From: a virus
Strand: one strand, 5' to 3'
Length of the DNA: 47,817 bases
Virus record (IMG/VR): IMGVR_UViG_3300045926_000043
Span: 1 to 47,817 of that record
The notes beneath the pieces are model-generated. The model was given only the letters and a program-made list of their open reading frames with translations. It did no database searches and was not told the DNA's origin. Both the position numbers and the translations under genes were made by a program. Below are positions 29,735 to 36,089 of this stretch, piece after piece (within the stretch, counting starts at the first letter, position 1; every line of letters begins with the position of its first letter).

Positions 29735-29874
29735 ACAGAATGCGATGCGCGTGCGGCGGTAGCTCCGTCGAGCTAAGCGCGCTAGGTGTGGACGACCTTA
29801 GTGCATTTGCCGTCATGGCGGGTCTGGCCCGGACCCGGAATCGTCCAAGGGCATTGTCCTCTGCCGACAAGTGA
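29731..29874 (+). CDS. Very small protein (47 aa)
   Basis: ATG 29731 overlaps the previous stop (ATGA) and has AGAAGG 3-8 nt upstream. The product begins MNRMRCACGGSSVELS and ends ADK. It has only one CxC pair. Coupling to both neighbours (the next gene starts at GTGA) is the main evidence that it is translated. Confidence 0.45.
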   Translation: MNRMRCACGGSSVELSALGVDDLSAFAVMAGLARTRNRPRALSSADK

Positions 29875-30083
29875 AACGTATGACCGACGACGACTTCGAC
29901 TCGTGCGATTACTGCGAGACCGCGATGAAGACCGGCGAGACCTGCGGAGTGCAATGGAGCTCGTCGTTCTGCACCCGTGAGCCGGGACATTCCGGCCCGC
30001 ATGTGGCTTGCAGCATTCTGCACGCGGTTTCGATTTGGACGACGCATGAACCCGACCCGAATCAAGGAGTGTTGCCACTGTGA
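29871..30083 (+). CDS. Small cysteine-rich zinc-type protein
   Basis: The start is GTG 29871, overlapping the previous stop; ATG 29880 is an alternative. The product has up to 70 residues. CDYC, ETCG and a late CTREPGHSGPHVAC provide a likely zinc site of Cys and His residues. The family is unknown. It is one of several tiny zinc proteins in this arm. Confidence 0.6.
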   Translation: MKRMTDDDFDSCDYCETAMKTGETCGVQWSSSFCTREPGHSGPHVACSILHAVSIWTTHEPDPNQGVLPL

Positions 30084-30286
30084 TCCGCCGAATTGCGCTT
30101 TTCGTTTTCAAGCGTTTGCCGCCAAACGTGCAGCTAGAGCTCGCGCTATTTGGCATCAGTCAGAACGGACTGACCGTGAGGCATCAGACGCCGGCCGAGG
30201 TTTTGTTTCGCGACGAGGGGTTGCGGGTGATGCGTGAGATCGAGCGCGCGCGCCGCGCCTTCAGTCGATCACCGAGGGTCCACTAA
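30080..30286 (+). CDS. Small protein, unknown function
   Basis: GTG 30080 overlaps the previous stop (GTGA). The 68-residue product begins MIRRIALFVFKRLPPNVQLELALFG and is basic with a short hydrophobic N-terminal part. It might be membrane-associated. The stop overlaps the next start (TAATG). Confidence 0.5.
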   Translation: MIRRIALFVFKRLPPNVQLELALFGISQNGLTVRHQTPAEVLFRDEGLRVMREIERARRAFSRSPRVH

Positions 30287-30522
30287 TGAACTACTTCGAC
30301 GAAGCCGTGCGCACGATGCGCGAGCAGGGAAAGACTTTAACTCGCGAGCAAGTGTTGGAAGCGTACCGGAAGAACTGCGACGACTCGATGCGGTTCATGC
30401 CGCACGACGGTATTTGCTGGTCGTGCAATGGCGACCTGATCGAGCAGTACGGCGCCGAGCACATAGCGGCCGGCTACAACCCGACCGGCTGTCGGCAATG
30501 CCATCGATCGTTCGTGGACTAG
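30286..30522 (+). CDS. Small zinc-ribbon protein
   Basis: This 78-residue protein begins MNYFDEAVRTMREQGKTLTREQVLEAYRKN. Its second half has CWSCNGDLIEQYG and CRQCHRSFVD, a CxxC...CxxC ribbon with a His. It could bind nucleic acid or another protein. It lies directly upstream of the ERF gene. Confidence 0.65.
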   Translation: MNYFDEAVRTMREQGKTLTREQVLEAYRKNCDDSMRFMPHDGICWSCNGDLIEQYGAEHIAAGYNPTGCRQCHRSFVD

Positions 30523-30548
30523 GCCTCGTGGCTAGAAGGAAATCAAAA

Positions 30549-31379
30549 GTGAGCACACCGTCCCCCGGCATGCCGAGCGTCGTGCAGAAGGCTGAGACGC
30601 CGAACGCGCAAATTCTGGAAATCATCAGCCGAGTCGCAATGGACCCGGCCGCGGACATTTCGAAGATGGAACGACTGCTCGCGCTTTACCGCGAGATTGA
30701 GTCGCTCAACGCCGAGCGCGCCTTCAATGAGGCCTTGCAGGCCGTCCAGACTGAAATGCCGCGCATTCTTCGGGACGCCTATAACGAGCAGACGAAGTCC
30801 GCTTACGCACGGCTCGAGACGATCAATGACGCACTCGTGCCGGTCTACACCCGTCACGGCTTCTCGCTGTCGTTCAGCACTGGTCATACCGACATGGCCG
30901 ACCACTTGCTCGTCACGTGCCGCGTGTCTCACAGCGCCGGCCACTCCCGCGATTATGAGTACCCCTCGCCGATCATCACGGCCGGCATCAAGGGCAACAC
31001 CAACATGACGCGCACGCATGCGTCGGGATCCGCGCTGAGTTACGGCCGACGCTACCTCACGCTCTTGATCTTCAATGCGACCCTGACGAACGACAAGCAA
31101 GACGACGACGGCAACGGCGCCAGCGAGAAGATCGAAGTCGTGACCATCGGCGCGGTGCGCATGCGCAAGATCGTCGACGGCATGCTGCAAGCCGTGCAGC
31201 TCGAGGACGGTCCTGGACTGCTGCAAATCGTCGACGAGCTCACCACCGAAGAGCAGTTGATCGTCTGGAATGAGTTCCGCTCGTGGGAGCGCTCCGACAT
31301 CAAAAAGCTGTTGCACGCCGCGCGCTCGGTCGCCGAACCGCATCAAGACACCAACGAGGAAACGAGCAATGACGCCTGA
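30549..31379 (+). CDS. erf: ERF-family single-strand annealing protein
   Basis: GTG 30549 has AAGGA 8 nt upstream and gives 276 residues. RAFNEALQAVQTEMPRILRDA is followed by YARLETINDALVPVYTRHGFSLSFS, then GSALSYGRRYLTLLIFNATLTNDKQDDDGN. This is the hallmark ERF order. ERF proteins form rings that anneal complementary single strands for phage recombination and genome circularisation. No partner exonuclease is seen nearby. The C-terminal region (280-like helical tail) includes ELTTEEQLIVWNEFRSWERSD, a common ERF tail. Confidence 0.92.
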   Translation: MSTPSPGMPSVVQKAETPNAQILEIISRVAMDPAADISKMERLLALYREIESLNAERAFNEALQAVQTEMPRILRDAYNEQTKSAYARLETINDALVPVYTRHGFSLSFSTGHTDMADHLLVTCRVSHSAGHSRDYEYPSPIITAGIKGNTNMTRTHASGSALSYGRRYLTLLIFNATLTNDKQDDDGNGASEKIEVVTIGAVRMRKIVDGMLQAVQLEDGPGLLQIVDELTTEEQLIVWNEFRSWERSDIKKLLHAARSVAEPHQDTNEETSNDA

Positions 31380-31557
31380 GCCGCGCATATGTGACAAACC
31401 CTCTCTCGAGGTCACCGCGACTCGAACGGCTCAGGCGTCACCCGAGTTTGACCTTAGCTATGAGGACCGCGGCCCAATCGAGGGACTCGTGAACGTGCTC
31501 GCTATCGCTGCAGTGTTCTGGCTCGCGGTCGGCACGCTCGTTGCGGTGCTGCTGTGA
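31369..31557 (+). CDS. Small C-terminally anchored membrane protein
   Basis: ATG 31369 overlaps the ERF stop and gives 62 residues. A polar N-terminus is followed by one strong membrane span (VLAIAAVFWLAVGTLVAVLL) that ends the protein. It should be cytoplasmic and tail-anchored. The role is unknown; superinfection-related functions are common for such genes in this arm (inference). Confidence 0.6.
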   Translation: MTPEPRICDKPSLEVTATRTAQASPEFDLSYEDRGPIEGLVNVLAIAAVFWLAVGTLVAVLL

Positions 31558-31724
31558 GAAAGCCGTCTCTGTGGATGCGGCTCAAGTTGTGGCTTCGCTA
31601 CGGTGCCGACACGTACTGCCATCACTGCGGCCGGCGCACTTGGTGGAACGGCAACATCGATCACGAATACGACGAGCTCTGCAATCGGTGCTGGATTTTT
31701 ATCAATCGCGGACGGGCCTGTTGA
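31554..31724 (+). CDS. Very small zinc-ribbon protein (56 aa)
   Basis: GTG 31554 overlaps the previous stop (GTGA). The product begins MRKPSLWMRLKLWLRYGAD and then has CHHCGRRTWWNGN and CNRCWIFINRGRAC. CHHC and CNRC make a convincing zinc ribbon with an aromatic centre. The very basic N-terminus suggests nucleic acid contact. Confidence 0.65.
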   Translation: MRKPSLWMRLKLWLRYGADTYCHHCGRRTWWNGNIDHEYDELCNRCWIFINRGRAC

Positions 31725-31761
31725 GTACGAATTTCTAACTGGCGCAAAGGAGCGCACAAAA

Positions 31762-32064
31762 GTGGCAACGAAACAAAAAGTGAACGGCAAGGAACGCGCG
31801 GTGCTCGTGACCACCGCTCATCGTGGGGTGTTCTTCGGCTACGCCACCAAGACAGATGGCGAGACGATCAAGTTGCGCGCCGCGCGCAACTGTATCTACT
31901 GGCCAACTGGTCAGAAAGGTTTTCTTGGGCTCGCGAGCGATGGACCGCTGAGTGGAGCTCGTATCGGCCCGGCCGCAGACATCGAGCTGCACAGCATCAC
32001 GTGCGTCGCCGAATGCACCGAGAAAGCCGTCGCGGCTTGGGAAAGTGCACCGTGGAGCCGTTGA
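31762..32064 (+). CDS. DUF6948-like phage protein
   Basis: GTG 31762 has AAAGGAG 9 nt upstream and gives 100 residues. The pattern HRGVFFGYATKTDGETIKLRAARNCIYW, then GFLGLASDGPLSGARIGPAAD and CTEKAVAAWESAPW, matches a widespread small phage protein that I know as DUF6948. Function is unknown. It is commonly followed by the glycine/tyrosine-repeat protein, as here; their frames overlap by 13 nt. Confidence 0.7.
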   Translation: MATKQKVNGKERAVLVTTAHRGVFFGYATKTDGETIKLRAARNCIYWPTGQKGFLGLASDGPLSGARIGPAADIELHSITCVAECTEKAVAAWESAPWSR

Positions 32065-32495
32065 TTCTTAGCGGCGAGGTTCCGAAGGAACTGAGCGGCG
32101 ACGGCTCCGGCTACGGCTCCGGCTACGGCTACGGCGACGGCTCCGGCTCCTATTGGTTGCAGACCATGTCTTGGTTCGCGCGCAAGTGGACCGACGCGCA
32201 GCGCGAACGATTGGCTGCATTGGAAAAGGCCGGAGCCAAGATCGCGTTTTGGCGCTCAAGCGAGGACGGTCTGGCAGCGAATGGTGGCGGACGAATTGAG
32301 CCGGGTGCGCCCGGTGTCGTGCATAAGTCAAAAGGGCCGCTGCGGCTTTGTGAGAGCGGCACGCTACACGCCACCCTGATCCCGCCGAAGTGGGAAGGCT
32401 CGCGCTGGTGGGTCGTCGCACTGATCGGCGAAGTCGTAGGCGATGACGAGAAATACGGTGCGCTCGAACGAGAGATTATCGGCGAGTGTTGCTAA
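32052..32495 (+). CDS. Phage protein with GSGYG repeat linker
   Basis: GTG 32052 lies inside the previous gene and gives 147 residues. Residues 16-33 are a tandem Gly/Ser/Tyr/Asp tract (DGSGYGSGYGYGDGSGSY), encoded by nearly pure GGCTCC/GGCTAC hexamers at 32101-32150. A folded domain follows: AFWRSSEDGLAANGG, PLRLCESGTLHATLIPPKWEG and WWVVALIGEVVGDDEKYGALEREI. This arrangement recurs in many phages but has no assigned function. The repeat tract can grow or shrink in 6-nt steps without a frameshift. Confidence 0.7.
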   Translation: MEPLILSGEVPKELSGDGSGYGSGYGYGDGSGSYWLQTMSWFARKWTDAQRERLAALEKAGAKIAFWRSSEDGLAANGGGRIEPGAPGVVHKSKGPLRLCESGTLHATLIPPKWEGSRWWVVALIGEVVGDDEKYGALEREIIGECC

Positions 32496-32499
32496 GACG

Positions 32500-32673
32500 A
32501 TGAAACGGAAGCGGCTAGAACCAATTCAGGCGTGGAGCATCAATCCGTGCTCACCACGAAAGCGCTGGCATGTCGTGATCGGCACGCGGGCCGATGCTGA
32601 GGCGAAGGCGCGCGAGATGGGCGGCCATCTAATCGGCGGCCCTTTCACCTTCACGATAGCGATTAAGCCCTGA
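32500..32673 (+). CDS. Small basic protein, unknown function
   Basis: ATG 32500 follows the previous stop after 4 nt. The 57-residue product begins MKRKRLEPIQAWSINPCSPRKRWH and ends GGPFTFTIAIKP. It may be a small alpha/beta domain with a helix ADAEAKAREMGG. No family is recognised. Confidence 0.5.
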   Translation: MKRKRLEPIQAWSINPCSPRKRWHVVIGTRADAEAKAREMGGHLIGGPFTFTIAIKP

Positions 32674-32687
32674 GTCTCCACACGACG

Positions 32688-33179
32688 ATGGCCCAACTGC
32701 CCCTAGTGCTTGACGTTTGCTGCGGTCCTCGCGGCTTCTGGTTTGACCAGAACGACGCTCGAGCGCTGTTCGTGGACAAGAGACGCGAGACGCACACGGT
32801 AGATATCGGCACGCCTGGCACGATTGGACGCAAGGCGCTGCGCATCGAGCCTGACGTTATAGCCAGCTTCGATCAGCTCCCGTTCGCGGACGGAGCCTTT
32901 GCCCTGGTGGTGTTCGATCCGCCGCACATACAACGGCACGCTGCGCTAGGAACGATGACGAGGCGGTACGGTTTCCTCACTGGCGACTGGCAACAAATGC
33001 TGCGCCACGGCTTTGCAGAGTGTTTCCGCGTGCTTCGCGCGGATGGCGTGCTGGTGTTCAAGTGGGCCGAGAGCGACTGCCCTGTGTCGGAGATCCTAGC
33101 CCTTACCGATCAGAAACCGCTGTTCGGTCAGCAGTCGCTACGGAAACCCGCGACCCATTGGGTCGTATTTATGAAATAG
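32688..33179 (+). CDS. Small SAM-dependent methyltransferase-like protein (DPPH motif)
   Basis: This 163-residue protein has LVLDVCCGPRGFWFD (6-20) as motif I, FVDKRRE as the strand-2 acidic loop, FALVVFDPPHIQ with the catalytic-type DPPH, and a C-terminal VLVFKWAES strand. DPP[YHF] motifs are typical of methyltransferases acting on bases in nucleic acids. The small size and lack of a target-recognition domain are typical of phage versions. It is immediately upstream of the QueD-like/TGT-like pair, possibly part of the same DNA-modification module (inference). Confidence 0.75.
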   Translation: MAQLPLVLDVCCGPRGFWFDQNDARALFVDKRRETHTVDIGTPGTIGRKALRIEPDVIASFDQLPFADGAFALVVFDPPHIQRHAALGTMTRRYGFLTGDWQQMLRHGFAECFRVLRADGVLVFKWAESDCPVSEILALTDQKPLFGQQSLRKPATHWVVFMK

Positions 33180-33192
33180 TCCAACCAACACC

Positions 33193-33630
33193 ATGACGCA
33201 GAAATTCCCCACCATCCGCAAGGAGTGCAGCTTCGCAATTCGCGCGCGGCATGACCTGACCGGCATCACCAATCACCCCGATGCGATGGACGGTCTGCAC
33301 GGCCACCGCTGGACGGTGACGCTGATATGGATCGCGGAATACAACTGCAAACTCGGCTTTCAGCGTGACGAATGGTCAGTCGAGCAGTCGTGGGGTAAGC
33401 GTCTCGAAGAACTGGAAGGCGTCAACCTTTCGGAGCGGATGAAGCTACCGGCGACCGCAGAAAACTTCGCTGCGTGGTTGCTGTTCTTCTGGCTGTGCCG
33501 ACCCTCGGAGCGCGAGGTCAATTTCGAGCTGTCAGGCGTACGCGTGACTAAGGACGGCCACTCAGCAGAAATCATGCACTCAGCGACCAACAAACGCGCG
33601 TGGGAATGGTTCGGAGGCGAGGTCGCGTGA
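33193..33630 (+). CDS. QueD/6-pyruvoyl-tetrahydropterin synthase-like protein lacking the catalytic Cys
   Basis: This 145-residue protein has CSFAIRARHDL with H20 and GLHGHRWTV with H36 and H38, the three zinc-binding histidines of the PTPS/QueD family. It also has PATAENFAAWLL (86-97), equivalent to 'PTsEnla.wi'. Where QueD has its catalytic Cys, four residues before the first His of HGH, this protein has Met32. The LDHxxLN block and the late Glu are not evident either (LEELEGVN, VRVTKDGH). It may be a binding protein or catalyse a different step. QueD normally makes 6-carboxy-tetrahydropterin for queuosine or 7-deazaguanine synthesis. The next gene is TGT-like, which supports that link. Confidence 0.7.
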   Translation: MTQKFPTIRKECSFAIRARHDLTGITNHPDAMDGLHGHRWTVTLIWIAEYNCKLGFQRDEWSVEQSWGKRLEELEGVNLSERMKLPATAENFAAWLLFFWLCRPSEREVNFELSGVRVTKDGHSAEIMHSATNKRAWEWFGGEVA

Positions 33631-34259
33631 TCGTCATGCCGTCGAACAACAGCGCGATGCACCTGGGCTGGCTTGCTGGCAAGTATCCGGGGCGGATCGG
33701 TTGGTTGCTGTCGCCGGACGGATGGAGAACTCCGCACCCCTGGCTTGAGTATGCCCTCGATAACGGCGCGTACCCGGCATTTGTGAATGATCGTTCCTGG
33801 GACGACACAGCCTTCGCCCAAATGCTCGATGCCGCAAACGCGCAACCGCATCCGCCGCGGTGGGTACTCGCGCCCGATGTTGTCGCGGATAAAGACGCTA
33901 CGCTTGCTCTGTGGAAGCGTTGGCTCAATCCGCTGCGCAACTACTATTGGCCGCTCGCCTTCGCTGTCCAAGACGGAATGACCCAGGCAGACGTACCAAA
34001 AGAGGCAGACGTGATTTTCGTCGGTGGCACTACCGAATGGAAATGGTCAACGGTGTGGCAATGGTGCAAGGACTTCCCTCGCGTGCATGTCGGGCGAGTC
34101 AACGGCTACGGGCCGTTATGGGACTGCCACGACGCCGGTGCCGAGAGTTGTGACGGGACAGGATGGTTCCGCGGTGACGCGGAACAGCTCGCGGGGCTTG
34201 AGCGCTACCTCGAAGAATCCACCAACGGCGGCCGCGAGCAACAGCGGCTATTTGCGTAA
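33627..34259 (+). CDS. Compact tRNA-guanine transglycosylase-like protein (DpdA-like)
   Basis: GTG 33627 has GGAGG 9 nt upstream and overlaps the QueD-like stop (GTGA), giving 210 residues. Five motifs follow the TGT order: DNGAY (45-49, like DSGGFQ), LAPDVV with D84, FAVQDG with Q115, IFVGGT with G133-G134, and ESCDGTGW with D176 in the nucleophile position. TGT enzymes exchange guanine for a 7-deazaguanine base; phage and island DpdA relatives do this in DNA. The protein is much smaller than classical TGT (about 380 residues) and has no zinc site. I infer DNA-base exchange, with an unproven substrate. Confidence 0.6.
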   Translation: MIVMPSNNSAMHLGWLAGKYPGRIGWLLSPDGWRTPHPWLEYALDNGAYPAFVNDRSWDDTAFAQMLDAANAQPHPPRWVLAPDVVADKDATLALWKRWLNPLRNYYWPLAFAVQDGMTQADVPKEADVIFVGGTTEWKWSTVWQWCKDFPRVHVGRVNGYGPLWDCHDAGAESCDGTGWFRGDAEQLAGLERYLEESTNGGREQQRLFA

Positions 34260-34270
34260 CTGCCGCGACC

Positions 34271-34423
34271 ATGCGCGGACGAAAACCAGAACCCTACGGC
34301 CCACGGCACTGCCTTTACTGCGCGGCCAAGGCAAGTAAGCGCGGGCATCTGTATTGGTGCCCGAAGTGCCAGGTTTCGTTCTCTCTGCCAGAGGCGGACA
34401 AACGTGATACTCGAGCAAGGTAG
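34271..34423 (+). CDS. Very small zinc-ribbon protein (50 aa)
   Basis: ATG 34271 gives MRGRKPEPYGPRHCLYC, then YWCPKCQVSFSLP. CLYC and CPKC form a rubredoxin-like zinc ribbon. The basic N-terminus suggests nucleic acid binding. The stop overlaps the DUF4224 gene by 20 nt. Confidence 0.6.
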   Translation: MRGRKPEPYGPRHCLYCAAKASKRGHLYWCPKCQVSFSLPEADKRDTRAR

Positions 34424-34619
34424 GCTGATGGCGCTCGTCGGCGTCCGCCAGAAGGCTGCGCTGCGGCGCCACCTTCGGCGAGCTCACATCCCATTCCACG
34501 AGACAAACGGTAGAATCTGGACCACCGAGGAAGCGATCAACGCTCCGTTGGTGGGCCGTGAGAAGAAAGAAAAACGAGGTCCGAATCTTGACGCCATTGC
34601 CGCCAAGAGTTCGCGTTAA
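34404..34619 (+). CDS. DUF4224-like protein (integrase partner)
   Basis: The start is GTG 34404 (GAGGCGGA upstream), giving 71 residues; ATG 34428 is a shorter alternative. ILEQGRLMALVGVRQKAALRRHLRRAHIPF matches the DUF4224 pattern, a short winged-helix-like module commonly found just upstream of tyrosine integrases. It is a candidate excisionase or recombination directionality factor (inference). The end overlaps the integrase start. Confidence 0.65.
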   Translation: MILEQGRLMALVGVRQKAALRRHLRRAHIPFHETNGRIWTTEEAINAPLVGREKKEKRGPNLDAIAAKSSR

Positions 34620-35502
34620 GAATGGCGCGTACCACTACGACTGCGGGCGGGACGCGGAAGGCGTCAGGCGGTGGAAAAAGCTCTCGCGCATCCAAGAAGG
34701 CGAGCACGCGCTCTACAAAGCCCTCGCCAATGCGACATCTATCCGAGTGCGCACACTTGATTCGCTTTTCGACGGGTACCTGGGATCAGAGACATTCCGG
34801 CAGCTTGCAGGATCGACTCAGCGGGATTACCTGGGTTACATACACAGAACGCTGCGCCCTGTGTTCGGAGGTTGTGAGCCTGATGAGGTGGAGGCAGGAC
34901 ACGTTGCGCAGTTTCTACAACGCCGCCTCGAAGCTGGAGCCGCAGTTGTCGCAAATCGAGAAGCCGCCTGCCTCTCGAGCGTCTACAACTTCGGGCAGCG
35001 AGCCGGGCTATGTCGATCAAATCCGTGCCGAGGTGTCCGCAGAAACCCCCAGCCGCCGCGCACGCGCTACATCGAGCACGACGAGTTCAAGCAAGCGCTC
35101 GACGGAGCGCCGGCCGAGTTTCAAGACTTCATGGCCGCGCTCTACCTGACCGGGCTTCGACAGATTGATCTGCGGCGCCTGCGAAAGTCGCAACTCGAGG
35201 CCGGCCGGATCGTGGTCCGTGAGTCCAAACGCGGGAAGCTCGTCGCTATCGAGATTACAGAGGCTCTGCGGTACTTCCTGACGCGGGCATGCTCGAGGTC
35301 ACCCGAGAGCCCATTCGTGTTCACGAACAGCCACGGTGAGCCCTGGACGGTTTGGGCGATACAGAGCCAGTCGCGGCGCCTGAAAGGCAAAACCGACTGG
35401 ACGCTGCACGACGTCCGAGCCAAAGCGGAGACAGACTCCGAGAGCGGATTGGGTCTGCTGCCCTTGTACCGCCGAGCTCGAAGGATCAAGGCGGTTCGAT
35501 GA
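34588..35502 (+). CDS. int: Tyrosine-type integrase
   Basis: TTG 34588 with GAGGT 7 nt upstream gives a typical start, MTPLPPRVRVKNGAYHYD; GTG 34558 is an alternative. The 304-residue protein has an N-terminal arm-binding region, a SAM-like core-binding domain (TQRDYLGYIHRTLRPVFG) and the catalytic domain. That domain carries ALYLTGLRQIDLRRLRKSQL, LHDVRAK with H274 and R277, and PLYRRAR with candidate nucleophile Y294. The H-to-Y spacing is only 20 residues and the usual 'LGH' segment is absent, so the C-terminus is shorter than in lambda Int. attP follows 43 bp downstream. Confidence 0.9.
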   Translation: MTPLPPRVRVKNGAYHYDCGRDAEGVRRWKKLSRIQEGEHALYKALANATSIRVRTLDSLFDGYLGSETFRQLAGSTQRDYLGYIHRTLRPVFGGCEPDEVEAGHVAQFLQRRLEAGAAVVANREAACLSSVYNFGQRAGLCRSNPCRGVRRNPQPPRTRYIEHDEFKQALDGAPAEFQDFMAALYLTGLRQIDLRRLRKSQLEAGRIVVRESKRGKLVAIEITEALRYFLTRACSRSPESPFVFTNSHGEPWTVWAIQSQSRRLKGKTDWTLHDVRAKAETDSESGLGLLPLYRRARRIKAVR

Positions 35503-35521
35503 GGGAGACAAAGCCCGAAAT

Positions 35522-35528
35522 GGTAGAC
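35522..35528 (+). promoter_or_regulatory. Candidate integrase arm site P1 (GGTAGAC)
   Basis: GGTAGAC occurs left of the attP core. Two more copies lie on the other side (35635-35641 inverted, 35689-35695 direct). Such heptamer sets around attP are typical arm-type sites, but the assignment is by pattern only. Confidence 0.4.
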
Positions 35529-35545
35529 ACTTCGGAGCCTGAAAT

Positions 35546-35592
35546 TGGTGGGCCGTGCTGGAGTCGAACCAGCGACCAATGGATTAAAAGTC
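35546..35592 (-). other. attP core: 3' half of a tRNA-Lys(TTT) gene
   Basis: On the minus strand these 47 bases are the 3' part of tRNA-Lys. They run from GACTTTTAATCC (anticodon arm with TTT), through GGTCGCTGGTTCGACTCC (T arm with GTTCGA), to the acceptor and CCA end. The complementary 5' acceptor (GGGCCGT) is absent upstream, so this is not a whole tRNA gene. Integration into the host tRNA-Lys would restore the gene's 3' end. The site lies 43 bp behind the integrase gene. Confidence 0.88.
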
Positions 35593-35634
35593 TTGCGGTA
35601 TCGGTCCGTAGATTCAACGGCTTAAGCGGAAAGC

Positions 35635-35641
35635 GTCTACC
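35635..35641 (-). promoter_or_regulatory. Candidate integrase arm site P'1 (GGTAGAC, inverted)
   Basis: GTCTACC on the plus strand, the inverted copy of the heptamer. It overlaps a short perfect inverted repeat, CCAGT-TGCAT-ACTGG, at 35640-35654. Confidence 0.4.
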
Positions 35642-35688
35642 AGTTGCATACTGGATAGGCCGCATTCCTCGCGGGCCTCAGAAGCAAA

Positions 35689-35695
35689 GGTAGAC
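35689..35695 (+). promoter_or_regulatory. Candidate integrase arm site P'2 (GGTAGAC)
   Basis: The third copy of the heptamer, in direct orientation, 13 bp before the next gene's GTGTATG. The 199 bp between integrase and this gene otherwise hold only the attP core. Confidence 0.4.
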
Positions 35696-35701
35696 GAGTG
35701 T

Positions 35702-35899
35702 ATGGTGGACAGTAACACTGAATGGATTGACGTGACCGTGGTCGCGGCGACCGACAAGGCCGTGCTGCTAACCAACGGGAAGGACGAGGCGTGGATACCG
35801 CGCTCACAGATCGTCGACGAAGAAGAAGATTTGCGGAAGGGCGTCGAGACGCGCGTCGAGATCCCGGTTTGGCTGCTTGAGAAAAGCGGATTGGTGTGA
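35702..35899 (+). CDS. Small acidic protein, unknown function
   Basis: This 65-residue protein begins MVDSNTEWIDVTVVAATDKAVLL and contains NGKDEAWIPRSQIVDEEEDLRKG. It resembles the small beta-barrel proteins often found in phage accessory regions. The start is ATG 35702, just after attP, so in a lysogen this gene would lie at the far prophage end and could be expressed from there. The function is unknown. Confidence 0.6.
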   Translation: MVDSNTEWIDVTVVAATDKAVLLTNGKDEAWIPRSQIVDEEEDLRKGVETRVEIPVWLLEKSGLV

Positions 35900-35900
35900 C

Positions 35901-36083
35901 ATGGACGAGTACGAATCTCTAACGGTGTACCTCGCAGACGGGACGCCGCTCCGCTACGACAACTGCAAGGCTGTGTTCCGCGAGGAAAGCGGCGCGCTGA
36001 TCGTAACCGACGAGACGCACCATCACGTATTTTGCAAGGGGCGCTGGGTCAAGAAACGGCGCAAGTGGCGACACATCGAGTGA
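35901..36083 (+). CDS. Small protein, unknown function
   Basis: ATG 35901 follows the previous stop after one base and gives 60 residues: MDEYESLTVYLADGTPLRYDN, then ALIVTDETHHHVFCKGRWVKKRRKWRHIE. It looks like a small beta domain with a basic tail. It ends 6 bp from the convergent minus-strand gene, with no visible terminator between them. Confidence 0.55.
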   Translation: MDEYESLTVYLADGTPLRYDNCKAVFREESGALIVTDETHHHVFCKGRWVKKRRKWRHIE

Positions 36084-36089
36084 GACCCG

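Noticed and set aside
31554-31814. Minus-strand frames in the left arm around 31.5-31.8 kb
   Set aside because: They are antisense to coupled plus-strand genes with good ribosome sites and have low-complexity composition.
32095-32155. CRISPR-like or regulatory repeat
   Set aside because: The short hexamer repeats are contiguous, coding and in frame; there are no spacers. No CRISPR array was seen anywhere in the window.
35546-35640. A complete tRNA-Lys gene
   Set aside because: Only the 3' half is present; no GGGCCGT-type 5' acceptor strand or D arm is found upstream on the minus strand. It is explained as the attP core.
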